64,000 nt of DNA from Knoxdaviesia capensis (Eukaryota; Ascomycota; Sordariomycetes; Microascales; Gondwanamycetaceae). The notes beneath the pieces are model-generated. The model did not search any database. It was given only the letters and a program-made list of their open reading frames with translations, and was not told where the DNA came from. The translations under genes and the position numbers were made by a program. This document shows positions 1 to 11,398 of the stretch, piece by piece; position 1 is the first letter of the stretch, and each line of letters starts with the position of its first letter. The stretch is from the NCBI GenBank assembly GCA_001510575.1, contig LNGK01000001.1, forward strand, positions 186,001 to 250,000, read 5' to 3'.

Positions 1-1
1 T

Positions 2-1453
2 GTGACGGTGCTGCAGCTCCAGCCGCTGGGCGTTGCGCACAACATCGTGCAGCCGGGTGGCATTCAGCGACGCCACGTCGTCGTGCACGTTGACAATGCC
101 GGCCTTCATGCAGTCCCAGTACTGGGCCTGGTGGGCCTGCACCTGGGCCAGCACGCGCGCGGCCTCCTTGTTGATCTTGGGCACCTCGATCTTCGGCGGC
201 GGCTCGCCCATCAGCGTCTGCGCCACCGACACCGCCGACTTGGAGATCGACGCCAGGTTGTAGCCGCCCTCCAGGCACACCACCACCTTGCCCTCGGCCA
301 GCGACATCAGCATGTGGGTCATGTGGGCGTAGCAAGGCGGCGACACGAAGCAGCCGCCCAGCTCGTCGCCGTCGGCTGCGTCAAAGCCGGCGGAAATCAC
401 CACCAGGTCCGGGTTAAACTCGCGCGCAATCGGCATGATGATCTTCTGGAACGCTGCCATGTACTCGCCGTCGCCCATGCCCTGGTCGTGCCAGCCAATG
501 TTCACGTTCTTGCCCAGGCCGACACCGCTGCCGCAGCACTCGAGGCCACCGTCGGCGATGTTGGGGCTGTCGGGTTTGCCGGGATAGAACATGCCGTTCT
601 GGTACACGTGCAGAGAGATGTAGAGAACGTTGGGGTCTTCGTAGAAAATGTTCTGGATGCCGTTGCCGTGGTGCACGTCCCAGTCGAGAATCAGGACTTT
701 GCGGCACGTGTCGGGGTAGTCCAGCTGGCACAGCTTCACGGCAATGGGGACGTTGTTGAAGAAGCAGAAGCCCATGGGCTGGTCGTGTTCGGCATGATGG
801 CCGGGCGGGCGGATAACGGCAAAGGCATTTTTCAGATTGCCTTGCACCACCTGCTTGCACGTCTCAATGGCGCCACCAGCGGAGAGCAGCGCGGCGGGAA
901 ACGACATGCTGCCCACATACAGCGATACACGGCCCTGGTCCATCTCCTTAGTCAGTTCTCGGAGCTCGGCGTAGCTGCGGGTGGACAAGCTCTCGACAAA
1001 AGCATAGTGGCTCGGCGTATGGACGGTGCAAATCTCGTCCTTGCGGGCCTCGCGGGCGGGAATCCGGAACATGTACTTCGTCGGGCAGTCGCGAAGAATT
1101 TGCGGAAGCTTCTCCGGCGGGCCGGTGTAGATGAGGCCGTTCTGCTTGAACGCGTTGAAGATCTCCTCGATGCGACGAGGGTCCTCGGGATGGTGGGGAT
1201 GCGGGCTCCAGTCTGCGTTGATGTGAAGCTTCATCCGGTCATCGTAACAGCAGCCGGTGGGGAGAAGACCCCGGCGGCGCACCTGGGCCAGAGCGTTGCC
1301 CACATACACGGTGGTGTCCTCGTTTAGCACCGCCGAGTCCGATGAAGAGTCCGGGTCGGTGGTGGTGCTCGTCACCTCATAGCCATTTGCGCCTGCGTCC
1401 TCGGTGGAGAGGCGCTCGTCGATATCCATGGATTCCTTTTTGGGGCTCTCCAT
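2..1453 (-). CDS. hdaA: Hda1/HdaA-type class II histone deacetylase, 5' part
   Basis: The minus strand is open without interruption for 484 codons from the ATG at 1453 to the window edge, so the 3' part is missing. The product is a zinc-dependent class II (Hda1/Clr3) lysine deacetylase acting on histone tails in the nucleus. A Ser/Asp-rich N-terminal tail of about 60 residues is followed by the deacetylase domain: RPPGHHAEHD near residues 215-223 holds the tandem catalytic histidines, and DWDVHHGNG near 257-265 holds the zinc-binding Asp/His pair and the second His-His. Family members usually carry a C-terminal Arb2-like domain, which would lie outside the window. An in-frame ATG eight codons downstream (MDIDERLS) is an alternative start; the upstream one is the first ATG in the open frame. 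Family assignment is strong; Hda1 rather than Hos3 follows from the motif set and N-terminal layout. In aspergilli HdaA affects secondary metabolism, which is of interest given the siderophore genes 28 kb away, but no direct link is visible. Confidence 0.93.
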   Translation of the reverse strand, partial: MESPKKESMDIDERLSTEDAGANGYEVTSTTTDPDSSSDSAVLNEDTTVYVGNALAQVRRRGLLPTGCCYDDRMKLHINADWSPHPHHPEDPRRIEEIFNAFKQNGLIYTGPPEKLPQILRDCPTKYMFRIPAREARKDEICTVHTPSHYAFVESLSTRSYAELRELTKEMDQGRVSLYVGSMSFPAALLSAGGAIETCKQVVQGNLKNAFAVIRPPGHHAEHDQPMGFCFFNNVPIAVKLCQLDYPDTCRKVLILDWDVHHGNGIQNIFYEDPNVLYISLHVYQNGMFYPGKPDSPNIADGGLECCGSGVGLGKNVNIGWHDQGMGDGEYMAAFQKIIMPIAREFNPDLVVISAGFDAADGDELGGCFVSPPCYAHMTHMLMSLAEGKVVVCLEGGYNLASISKSAVSVAQTLMGEPPPKIEVPKINKEAARVLAQVQAHQAQYWDCMKAGIVNVHDDVASLNATRLHDVVRNAQRLELQHRH

Positions 1454-4400
1454 AGCGAGCCAACCCGATGCGCCGGGTGTGTGGAAGTGATCCTGGATGC
1501 ATGGATGAGGTGGTTAGGCAAGGGGAGTTGAACTATAGCAATTTGACTCTTAGGGACCCAACATTTCAGTCTGGATCAAATACAATACCTTTCTCTAAGT
1601 AACTTATTAGACAGATGCCTGACTTAGGGAGTAACACAAGTTGGGGAGAGAAGATAATAAACAAGTATAAAGAAAAGAGAAAGAAAATTAGAAATTGGAA
1701 ATAAGAATCAAAAGAGTAATTTAACTAAGTATTATTAGAGAGAAGAGAATACGTGATAGAGTGGGTAGAGAGAAGCAGGAAAGGAAAAGGGTAGCTGAAG
1801 CCAAAAAATCCAAAAAGTGTTATAGACACACGAGAGCTTCAAGCTCTAGATCAATCAGGAATCCAGTATCCTATGATGTCTTTTGCTTACGAAAACATTT
1901 AGGAGAAGGAAAGTATAGGTACGGACGAGTATGAATCAGTCCGGGAAAATCAGTTGCAGACGGAGATCCCGAAACTCGGAGGAGAACACGGAGCAAAGAC
2001 GGCGAGAGATTCGACAATTCCGGAGGAACAAGTTTGTGAAAGTGTAAAAGAAGATCCAGAAAAGCCAGGGCCAGCTCTAAATGGTCGAAGAAATCAGTCT
2101 CTCTAAGATTCCAGGCAATTTATGGGAAACACCCACGCTCTGGTGGCAAAACTTCGGCTATATCCAGAACTTATATATACACAGACCACCCCCCCTAAAT
2201 TGCACCGACAGTTCCGGCCCCGAGACCTTCTACGAGTAGCTCGCTCAGTTCCGGCCGGAAGGCTTTCCCAGTGCTGATCGCGCATCTACATCCCCCGAGA
2301 AACAGCCGGAAAGCAAAGTCGAGCCGGCTCAGTTCGGCCACAGAGCCGACATGTTCCTAGCCGGCCCGAGACACAGGCTGAAGGTTGAATACACAGTTCC
2401 ACGAGGCCAGGACGAGACCCGGTATTTCGGTCCTCCAAGTTCATTAAGCTTAGCATACAAAGACTTGTGCATCTCTAGACACACTCTTGGAGTCTCGGAC
2501 TAGATGCAACACAGACCGGCCGGCTGCTTGGTTCCTGCCTTGCAGCACACAAGCACCTCATCAGACAGACACCTCGCCTAGAAGTGTCGTGCTCTTTGAT
2601 CCAAGTCTTTGCAGGTCTAAAGAGTTGCCACAGAGCTATCAAGTGGCCCCAGCGCCAGGACTCAGTCGGGACTAAGTCTAGAGAAATCGCCAGAATACCC
2701 TCTCTCCAAGCGTTCAGCATATCAATTCCACAACCGAACCAAGTAGTGCGCCACAGTTGTGGAGTGAATTGCCTCGTAATACGCTCCTGTTACCCGGTTC
2801 CATGGCAATGGAGTGTTGGTGGCCATGGAGTGCCGCTAGGTTGGTGGTGGAAACGAGAGAGTTCAGACCATATAAATGACTTCGTATTGTATTCTAAAGC
2901 GGCACTACAGCAGAGTCAGCGATCATGTACATATCCTATCCAAAAGGAAACTCACAGTTCGAAGGCCAGGCGATTTTGCCATCTTATATATGACCATTCA
3001 TCACCCATATCCGCGAGCAGAGTAAGTGAGCCATCTAGAGAGCTAGGTTGCGGTTTGAACGACAACAAGGAAACTCTAGAGTGGGTGTGTGGTTCGGAGT
3101 GGCGATTGAGGCATGCCATGTATTCTCCATAAGCCCGACGAATTCCGCTGATTGTGGTATGTTTCTAACGACTTCAGAGTGGAAAGATGCCCATAGGAAG
3201 CAACTTAGGGGACGAAACCCTGTCCGAGCCACGGCGAGACTCGATACCTGGAGGACAACTTGGTTCTCTCTTGCCCCTTGAGAATGGAAGGTGAAGTATA
3301 AGATGCGAGAGCCTCAATGCGGATTCATTGCCGATTCCTCCGCCCCGAGTCCCACAGGCTGGTCCCATTGTGCCGTGATATACCGCCATGACGTCTAGCT
3401 CGGTTCCTGGAAAAGGGTCCGGTGCACAGGGACACATGCCAGGTCTTCCATCAACTCAGTTACTGGACTGAGATTCCAGGCCTCTTTGATTGTCTGCCCC
3501 GAGAGACAGATGTCTTCGAACGGACGACATGATGTTGGGTCTGACGGGGGTCCATGGCCGGAACTGTTATGAGTCAGTGGGCCTGTCGCTGCGGCTGCGG
3601 CAGCGGCAGCAGGAGACGACGGCACCCAGTCTTGTCAGTTTTCCGATGCCGACTCTATCTTTGCTGCCTTGCAGGCAGTTGCAGCCATGATGTCGGCCTA
3701 AGCCCAAATGGGCCTCTCTTGGATGAAAGAGTCGCACACGCTCTCCGAGATCCCCGAGATGCTATCAAAGTAGGCGGCCTGGTCCTGAAAGCAGGCGAAG
3801 AAGGCGGCACTGAAGATGCTCCGCGTGAGCCCTGCACACTGGGCGATCGAGGTTGTAACAGTGCCCTTCACCAGGTGTAAATGCGCCCACAAGATATCCT
3901 TGAGGGCGGCTTCCAGGCTCGTTAGCGACGGGTCTTGTAAACGAAGCCGCTCTACACAGCATGGAATGCAGAGAGGGTGCGGCGATGCGACAAGCTGACA
4001 TTCGGTCCGGTAAAGGTGCAGTCCATATTTTTATATACGGAACATTGAGGAGATGACATGGTGAAAGAAAACGGACGAGACGGTCGACGGTAGCGATTGA
4101 GTATCGAGTTTGTCGACAAAACTGCTTATGTCTTCTAAGAAAATGACAGACCCCGTAACAAGCGAAAGAGTACTAGCTATTGCCAGCTCCAACTTTGCGG
4201 ATAGCAGAGAAGAACTGGGGGGAACAAAAGAAGAAACAAGAAGAGGTGGGAGGAAAGGGGATATAAATAGGGGAAAAAATCATTGCTTCGTCAGCCGTCC
4301 TCTGATTCATCTTCTGATTCATCCCATCGAGGCTATACAAGATCATAAAATCACGGCGGCTGGGCAGATATCTGACGATGGCCTTACCCCGCGAGATAGC

Positions 4401-4717
4401 TGAATCATTTGCGCTGCTGTGTGCATGTATTTTCTCGTCGTTTATGCCTGGTGGTTGTGACTATTTGATCCCAGCGTCAGTCAGTGATGACTACATAAAA
4501 CTGGGCGGGGTGGGCTTGCTCCTCCAGCAAACGACGCTCTCACCAAGCCATAAAGCCATGCACACAGAAACGCATTTTCTCACTCCATAAACCCATCTCC
4601 CAAGTGTCATCCAGGAGAAGACCCGTCCATAAGAGAGGCCCTTATACCAAAACGTCACGAAGGAGACCTGACAACATAATCCCACCCCAAACACACCCAG
4701 ATACTTCACGTGTCCCT
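1454..4717. other. Gene-free spacer between hdaA and the F-box gene
   Basis: The first about 650 bases are purine-rich and AT-rich, as expected for the hdaA upstream region. From about 2180 to 2460 the sequence turns GC-rich with several imperfect CAGTTCCGGCC-like copies. Several open frames of 60-180 codons occur, but none has a good ATG context, recognisable domain or credible splice partner. I see no RNA gene or transposon termini. Confidence 0.5.
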
Positions 4718-6078
4718 CTATAAAAGGCACAGCCGGTCACGCGGAGCCCCCTTGGGATACGTCCACATATCATCACCATCACCATCATCCCCACGGGGCG
4801 AGAAGTGCCGGTGCCCGAGCATGGACGTGTACCGGGGCCGTCCGGGCGGTACACGGCCATCCACGCTGGCATCCTTCTCAAAGTCAGGTCTGCGGCCATC
4901 GCGGCGGTCGTCAAAGTCGACAATGCCGCCGGCCGACGCCGTGGGCAGGAGAGGCAGCGGCTCCGGCCAGTGGCGCTCCATGAGGGCGGCGCGCACAGCG
5001 GACTGCAGCGACTCCTGGTCGTCGCCGAAGAACGGGTGGCGGCTGTGGATGTGCCGGATCAGTCCAGCCTTGCCGTACGTGTGCAGCGTGTCGAAGTAGT
5101 GCGCCAGCTCGCGGGGGTCCAGCTTCGTGTACGTGCGCATGATCCGGCCCAGACGGCTCTGGTCGTTCCATGCCACCTCCATTTCCGTAGCCAAGCTGGG
5201 GCGAAGAGACTGTTGAAGGGTTAGCATGCTTGTGAAACCCGGTGTTTTGGTGGTATTGGGGGCAGAATGAAACTTACACCCGACATGTCCTGCTCGAGCA
5301 GAGGGCAAATGTAATGCTGCACAAGGTGGAAAACCGAGGTAAGAAGATCCAGCAGTTCCAGGAGCTCTCCAGTGCTGTGCATACGCATCAGGCCAATCCG
5401 AATATCCGGGGTAAACGCCTGTGGCTGGGGAGCGCCTCGGTGTGAGTCACGGTGGAAGTAAAAGGCGTACATCCACCAGCGGTAGAGCGCGCGACGCAGG
5501 CGGACAAGCTCGTGGGGGCGCAGAACACGGCAGTTCTCAGGCTCGGAGATCCAGCGCAGCCGCGGGAACATCTGCTCCCACTCGCGGACCACGCGACAGT
5601 ATTTCACGATATCCGGAAGGTCCGCCGGCGTGAGCACGGCCGTGATGGGCGCGGCCGCGTACGTCAGGCCCGTGTAGTCGTCGTTGACCGGTTCGTCGTG
5701 GTGCGGCGTGTCGGGGGTACTGCCGGGGACAGATCGGCCGGAGCCATGAGGCCACTGCGGCTTCAGGGACATGCGCATGCGGGTTCCGGAGCACAGGACG
5801 AATCCGCCGTCGCCGGGAAACCGCTTGAAGACGATCCGACGCTGCGGGATTGTCCAGTACGATGTCGACAGGGACGAGTCGACCGAGCTTGCCGTGTACA
5901 GCTGGAGGAATTCACCAAAGGGGCTGAACTCTCGGCGGAGAACAGGAAGCACGATCCGGTGCTCGTTTGACTTGAATGCGTTCCGGTAGAGGTGGTTGAC
6001 CTTATTCAGGCGGAAGACGCTGGCCACGTCAAGACTCTTGTAGATGTCTACAATCACCTCAACAGGAAGGGTGTCCAT
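4718..6078 (-). CDS. F-box-like domain protein
   Basis: Two exons, 6078-5278 and 5209-4718, encode 430 aa. The 68-nt intron has a GTAAGT donor and a GCTAAC branch point ten bases before CAG, and joins the exons in frame (DMSG|SLRPSL). The N-terminus, MDTLPVEVIVDIYKSLDVASVFRLNKVNHLYRNAF-like over residues 1-35, has the Leu-Pro-x-Glu/hydrophobic pattern of a degenerate F-box, which in SCF ubiquitin ligases binds Skp1. The rest is a fungal-type region without WD40 or leucine-rich repeats, ending in an Asp/Gly-rich tail. Proteins of this kind are a large and fast-evolving family in filamentous ascomycetes and their substrates are mostly unknown. The gene lies upstream of hdaA on the same strand with 3.3 kb between. 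No substrate can be inferred. Confidence 0.8.
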
Positions 6079-7573
6079 CTTGACTCTCTGGTTATTTGGT
6101 TAGAGCGTGGAGAGTCAGGAAGGAGTATCAAAGAAAAATATAGATTTTCGAGGTAAACAGGAAAGAAATGGACAAGGAGAATGAAGAGAAAAAGATAGAA
6201 AACAAGATATAGATCAAGACTCGGGTTAAGTGATATAAGAATACGCTTTCTAGCTCTGCTCAAAATTCTATATGAAGATAGGTGATGGATTAGCTGCTGT
6301 TTGCACATGTTCACAGGGATATCTGAGAGCACGGATATCAATTAGAACAATGAAGATATCCTTATTGAGACACCCAGACCAGACATCAGACTCGAAACTC
6401 AAGACTCGGTCCATGCACACAGGCCACCGGCATATCTTCCTTACACTTACAGTTTAAAGATTCTCGTGTCTTGTAAGCACAAGTATTCTCCTCGGTGAGA
6501 AGAAGTGGAAGGGGTAAATAGTCAAAAGAAGACAGATGATGGACCTCGATCAAGCTCCAAATGATAAGGAAAGGCTGAAAGGCGTGCCGCGAGAAGTATC
6601 ACGATGCGCTAGGGAACACGTAGGCTCTAAACTTCATGGACCCCGACGTTGGGGCTATCAAAAAGGGATTTTTGGTCGCACTCTGCGTGCTTGCTGCAAA
6701 CTCCGGAATCTGTCATCGTCACCAATTTCGAGGCCGTGGCCCAAGGGGAAGAAGCTGTAGAACAGCTCCGGTGTCTGTCGCTCATGATGGAGGTCTAGAT
6801 ATGGAAACACGCGCAATGGACAAGGCGTGATGCTGGGCTGGATATACGATGAAATAAATGGCCTGGAAATATGGAATTCTACTCCAAATGGGATGAATGG
6901 TGCAGTGGGTGTGATGGTAGATGATTGATGGGAGAAAGCGGAAACGAAGGAATTGAACAAACAAAGAAGAGAGTCATCCTGAAACTCCGAGACGGCTTAC
7001 AGGTACTTTACCTGAGCCAGGGGAGGAGATAAGAGTCATTGGCTTATCGATAAGAGCCATTGACCGATAAGCTGGAAATTGCCCAATCTCGCGACATCAC
7101 GTGAAGCGAGCTTCTCTTCAATCTCAACACCAACAGAGTCCAGATCCAGATCTCATTGGGTTGTCCAGAAGTTGGTATCCCAGTGCCGTCTTGGGAAGTC
7201 AAACGAGAGATGCCAAAATATCAGACTTTTATTTTCCTTTTTCATACCCGCTTTAACTAGCAACCAAACGCGCGACATGCCGGACACATAACAGACCACA
7301 GGAGGCGAAGCAAAGAGAGGTAGGCCACAGGAAAGGCCTTCCGCACTACCCAGCAACCCAATACCTTCCGGCACGGGACACTGAGGTTCGCAACCCCCGG
7401 GCCAGGCAAATAAATATGCATGCTTTCAAACGATGTAGATCAGGTCCCAAAGACAAAACACCAGAACACCCCGAAACAGAGCAAGCGAGTCCAAGAAAGG
7501 CAGGAAAAGCACATAAGAGAAAGAGAGAGAGATGAAAATAACGCTACATGAGGACACAGCACGGCTTCGTCTC
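6079..7573. other. Spacer: F-box gene promoter and brx1 downstream region
   Basis: No convincing gene. The region adjoining 6078 is A/T-rich and purine-biased, like a 5' UTR. A compact group of GATA elements sits at 7028-7071 and is listed separately. Confidence 0.5.
7028..7071. promoter_or_regulatory. Cluster of HGATAR (GATA-factor) elements
   Basis: Two direct copies of GATAAGAGYCATTG (7028-7041 and 7049-7062), a palindrome CTTATCGATAAG (7043-7054) and a further CGATAAG (7065-7071) lie within 44 bases. Each matches HGATAR, the core bound by fungal AreA-class GATA factors. None matches the longer iron-type ATCWGATAA. The cluster is about 950 bases upstream of the F-box gene start and 450 bases beyond the brx1 stop, so the target is unclear. 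Confidence 0.4.
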
Positions 7574-8723
7574 TTACTCAAAAAGCTTCCGCGCATCCAA
7601 GCCCTCCTTGGGCTTGCCACCGGCCACTCTCGACCGCAGGCCGAGGTCGCCCTTCTTCGACAGCCGCTGCACCGACTGCTCAGCGCGCGCGTTGTGGCGC
7701 GTGGCCTTGCTCCGCCGCAGGTCCGACCGCACCTGGTTGGGCGACACGAACTCCTTGTTCTCGTAGATGATCGGGCCGCCGAACGAGCCCTCCTGGATGA
7801 TGATCGGCGTCATCACGAAGCGCGGGCCAATCTCCACCAGCTCGATCTCCGTGTTCTTGCGGTCGCCCGACACCTGCTTGCGCGCGCTCTTCGCCGCCGC
7901 TGCACTCGCGGCGTCGGCCTCCTCGCCGTCGGCAGCCTTGGCGCCCGCCTCCACCTCCAGCACCTGGTAGCTGCGCACCCAGATCTTGCGGTCGGCGTAG
8001 CTGAAGCTGATCACGTGGTCGACGAACGGCTTCGCTTTGCGGGCGCCTTGCGGCACGCCGAACACGTGAAGGAGTTGCTCGCGGATCAGGCGCAGGTGCG
8101 GCTCGGCGTCGAAGGCGGCGTCGAACGAGACAATCGGCCGCGAGCCTTTTAGGCAGTTTCCGGTGAATCGCAGCTCTTCCATCGTGTAGACTGTATAGTG
8201 GGAAAACAAGGTGGTGGGATTAGTTCCGTGGCCTGTTGTGTTATCTGAGGAAACGAAGGAGAGGGGTGTTCACGTACTGCTCTGCACGTGCATCTTCACA
8301 GTCGGTCCGTTGGGGATCTTGCTGATCCACGCATACAGATCCTTTCCTTTCCGCGCCTCGAAAAACAGAACGTTGTTGCAGTTGTACAGCTCCGCGAGTT
8401 CGTTAAGCTGGAATAGCTTCGACTTCGAATCGAACTTGGCGTCCTTCTTCGCATGCGGCATCATCGACACAATATCGTTGAGGAGGTGGCGGTGGCTAGA
8501 GCAAACGAGAGACGATAGGTTAGGACTATACCAAACCCCTAAGAAACAAAAAAATATCCGTTCCTCTGTTCTTGAACGTGATGTGTCCCGCTTCTTACCT
8601 GTATGTCACACCTCTCGACGACAGCGCAAGCACTCGCTGCTTGTTCTTGCGGACGCCATTGCTGGCCGGAGCGTCCGCCTTGGGCGCGCTCGATTTTGAT
8701 AACGACTTATAGACTGATGCCAT
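7574..8723 (-). CDS. brx1: Brix-domain ribosome biogenesis protein Brx1
   Basis: Three exons, 8723-8599, 8495-8278 and 8190-7574, encode 319 aa (yeast Brx1 is 291 aa). Brx1 is a nucleolar factor needed for maturation of the 27S pre-rRNA and 60S subunit assembly, acting with Ebp2. The Brix domain covers roughly residues 40-250. Diagnostic blocks are RGVTY near the first junction, MMPHAKKDAKFD, LAELYNCNNVLFFEARK and FTGNCLKGSRPIVSFD. Intron 1 uses GTAAGA with a CCTAACC branch point; intron 2 uses GTACGT with an ACTAATC branch point, and its removal restores HVQSIYTMEEL, matching the family. The junction residue after RGVTY reads Ser where relatives usually have Arg, so that acceptor deserves a cDNA check. 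The C-terminal tail is basic, as in orthologues. Confidence 0.95.
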
Positions 8724-8823
8724 TGCGGATGTAGAATTGAAAAGCCGTAACACCGGGAAAGATTGGGAGGAAAGATAAGATATCAAGGCTGTCAAACGAA
8801 AAGTAGTCTTGGTGGGTTGGTGT

Positions 8824-8876
8824 GCGATGCACGGGAAAAGAAATTGAAAAAAAAATGATATTTCCCGAAATTTTTC
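8824..8876. promoter_or_regulatory. RRPE-like and partial PAC-like elements of the brx1 promoter
   Basis: GCGATG at 8824-8829 matches the core of the PAC element, and GAAATTTTTC at 8867-8876 (GAAAAATTTC on the gene strand) matches the RRPE consensus. Both elements mark ribosome-biogenesis promoters in yeasts. They lie about 100 and 145 bases upstream of the brx1 ATG. The PAC match is only partial, so the pairing is suggestive. Confidence 0.35.
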
Positions 8877-8910
8877 TGTTAGCGCGGCGATTAGAAAATT
8901 CCGATTAGCT

Positions 8911-8931
8911 GATAACCGATAACGCTGATAG
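8911..8931. promoter_or_regulatory. Tandem GATAAC elements upstream of brx1
   Basis: GATAACC and GATAACG follow each other directly, and GATAG follows six bases later. All lie within 210 bases upstream of the brx1 start. They are generic GATA cores of unknown function here. Confidence 0.25.
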
Positions 8932-9192
8932 CGGTGCTAACTGCAGGTCAGAACTATCGCTACATTTTTATTGTCTCCTTTTTGGGTCACCTCCAACACA
9001 AGCTTCCAACACCGCCCCAAACTGCCCCAAACGCAGACAACAAATATTCAGGCGGACACACAGCTTTCCACCCACGCAACCTTTTTTTTTATCTCTTCTT
9101 TTGCCGGCAAAGGCGATCAGAAGGTCACAGAACAGCAAGTGAAACAGGCTTGCGTCAAACTCCCCATCCACCAGGAATATAACCTCCAATTT

Positions 9193-9220
9193 GTTTGGTG
9201 TTTGGTGTTTGGTGTTTCGT
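9193..9220 (+). repeat. Short tandem repeat, unit GTTTGGT
   Basis: Three perfect 7-base copies are followed by a fourth with one substitution (GTTTCGT). Confidence 0.85.
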
Positions 9221-10100
9221 GGCTGGTTTTGCCGGCTGTGGTTGCTTGCAATCTTATCTTTGCAGGTCGAATATGACTGTCTTATAGGCCCCAGATATGC
9301 TCTCCCCAGGCACGGATTTACTCCTTTCCGGGCCCGTGGGGACTGGAGACTCTGCTATGCCTCCCTCCGGTTCCCCGCCCTGGACCTACACCGCAATTTT
9401 GGTTCGTATCTGCGTTGGATTCCAGACAAAGCTGTGTGTGGGCTCTTTATGTGGGCGAAAAAGGACAGCCGGCCCTGCCACTTGGCCATTCAAATACTGG
9501 ATTCTCACAGGATGCATGTGAACTATGTGGAACCACTGAAATCAAATTAAGAAAGCATGCGTCCCTCAAAAAGCAAAGTAGCAGAAGCAGACCATTCCAT
9601 AGAGCACCGGAAAGAAGGACAAAGGAAAGGCTAGTGTGGAGATATCCCCCTAATCCGTCAGTCCCTTTTTCATGATCAGAGCCACGACAAACCAAGAAGA
9701 GCACAGAACACCTGGGCAGTCAGTCACTGTGTGAAAACGAAGAACAGGTTGAAGGGGAAATAAAAAAGGAAGAGGGAAAAAACTGAAAAGCCCAAACTAT
9801 CTCCAGGAAAAGGAACAAAAAAAAGAGAAAAAGCAACATGGTAAACCATCACACGTTATCTGCCCTTGATATCTTCCTGGATTCATGTCGAAAAAAACCT
9901 GCATGAGGCCGTGCCACAATTCCTCCTCGCATCATCATCACGGAGAAAAAAAGAAAAAATAGACGTAGACAATAGGGGGAAAAAAGAAACAGGCCGTGTT
10001 ATCATCCCCTTCCCCAAACCAGGATACAGCCAAAACTCAGTACAGCCATGGTAGAAGATATTAAAATGAGAGCAAGAAAAAGAAGTCGGGGGATATTCGA

Positions 10101-11398
10101 TTAACAGCAGCTGCCAGATTTCGCGCTTCCGTCGTCCGCGGACTTGCTGAGCGAGATGTTCGTTCCGGCTCCGATGGTGGCTTGGGCACCGTCACCGTTA
10201 TCGAGGGCTTTGCTAGACACGATACGGTAGATTTCTGCAAGGCAGTGCTTGTTAGCAGCAGGAACGTGGAAGAAAAGGGGGCGGTAAGACAGAAAAGGGT
10301 GTGACGTCTGGACTGGCGCATTTTCTTTTCGGCTGCCTGGTGGGAGACGTAAAGCAAACGCAAATGCGGTTTACTAAGCTCAGGCTCCAGAATAGCCGGA
10401 ATCCGCGATTCGAGAGTGGGTGGGAAATTGCAGAAGATGTGCACATACCAGTCAGAATGTTCTGGAATGCAAGCTCAACATTGCTGGCATCGAGGGCGGA
10501 AGTCTCGATGAACGAAAGGTGGTTCTCGCCTATCAATAAGAAGAAATCCAAGTGTTAGAACAAAGGGGCCCTATCAGTCGGTCAATCTAGCAATAGATGG
10601 CAGCGTCGAATTGACGAAGAATAAAATCCATCTGGTGGCAGTAGCCGGAAGAAACGTACTGGCAAAAGCCTTGGCCTCGTCGGTAGGCACGGCTCTGAGA
10701 TGCCGCAAATCGCTCTTGTTTCCAACCAGCATAATGACAATATTGGCGTCGGCGTGGTCTCTCAGCTCCTTGAGCCATCGGGTGACGTTCTCGTAGGTTT
10801 GATGCTTGCTGATATCGTAGACAAGCAGGGCGCCGACAGCGCCGCGGTAGTAGGCCGAGGTAATGGCCCGGTATCTCTCCTGGCCGGCCGTATCCCAAAT
10901 CTGCGCCTTGATGGTTTTGGAGTCAACCTGGATCGACCGCGTGGCAAACTCGACACCGATGGTGGACTTGGAATCGAGGTTGAATTCATTGCGGGTGAAC
11001 CGGCTGAGAAGGTTGGACTTTCCGACGCCAGAGTCTCCGATCAGGACGACTAAATGGAAGTAGCAAAAACAGGCACACGGGTCAGTCGGGATCGGTCATT
11101 CGGACGGCGAGAGTCAGGGCAGCTAGCGATCCAAGAGTCGCAGGAAACAGCGGTAGCGAAAGAGTTGGAACCTCGTTGAGAATCAACGTCGAGATAGCAC
11201 TATCATACCTTTGAAGAGAAACTGTAAGACCGCCAAAGAGGAAGACTTGGTCAGTGCATTGAACACACAAATTATACACACATCACCCAACGGATTCAGA
11301 AACATCAATAAGAGAGTGTAGATATCGAGGGCACGACGTTGTGGAAAGACTCGGGTTGGTTGGGGGGGGAAACGTACGTCATACTCGTCGTTAGCCAT
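10101..11398 (-). CDS. rab11: Rab11/Ypt3-family small GTPase, five exons with a 13-nt microexon
   Basis: Exons 11398-11378, 11221-11209, 11049-10660, 10529-10449 and 10234-10101 encode 212 aa. The product is a Ras-superfamily switch for trans-Golgi/recycling-endosome to plasma-membrane traffic, important for tip growth. Visible motifs are the P-loop GDSGVGKS, the Thr of STIGVEF (switch I), WDTAGQE (switch II), NKSD and ETSAL (guanine recognition) and a terminal SGSCC, the double-geranylgeranylated tail. Exon 1 encodes only MANDEYD. Exon 2 is TTTCTCTTCAAAG, which gives FLFK and the first base of the following Val. Without it the conserved FLFKVVLIGD segment is lost and the frame shifts. Flanking sites are canonical (GTACGT..CAG, GTATGA..TAG). 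The start context, CCACCATGG, is optimal. Introns are 156, 159, 130 and 214 nt. Identification is very secure. Confidence 0.97.

Larger units (their letters stand above)
8724..10100. other. Spacer: brx1 promoter and rab11 downstream region
   Basis: No gene seen. The region holds brx1 promoter elements, a short tandem repeat at 9193-9220 and an A-rich stretch (about 9730-9990) before the rab11 stop. Confidence 0.5.

Noticed and set aside
2..1327. 441-codon frame on the plus strand across hdaA
   Set aside because: It is the complementary shadow of the deacetylase; the His/Arg/Val-rich composition is an artefact and the minus strand carries all catalytic motifs.
2584..3132. 182-codon plus-strand frame in the hdaA/F-box spacer
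   Set aside because: No ATG start, no recognisable domain and no splice sites linking it to another exon.
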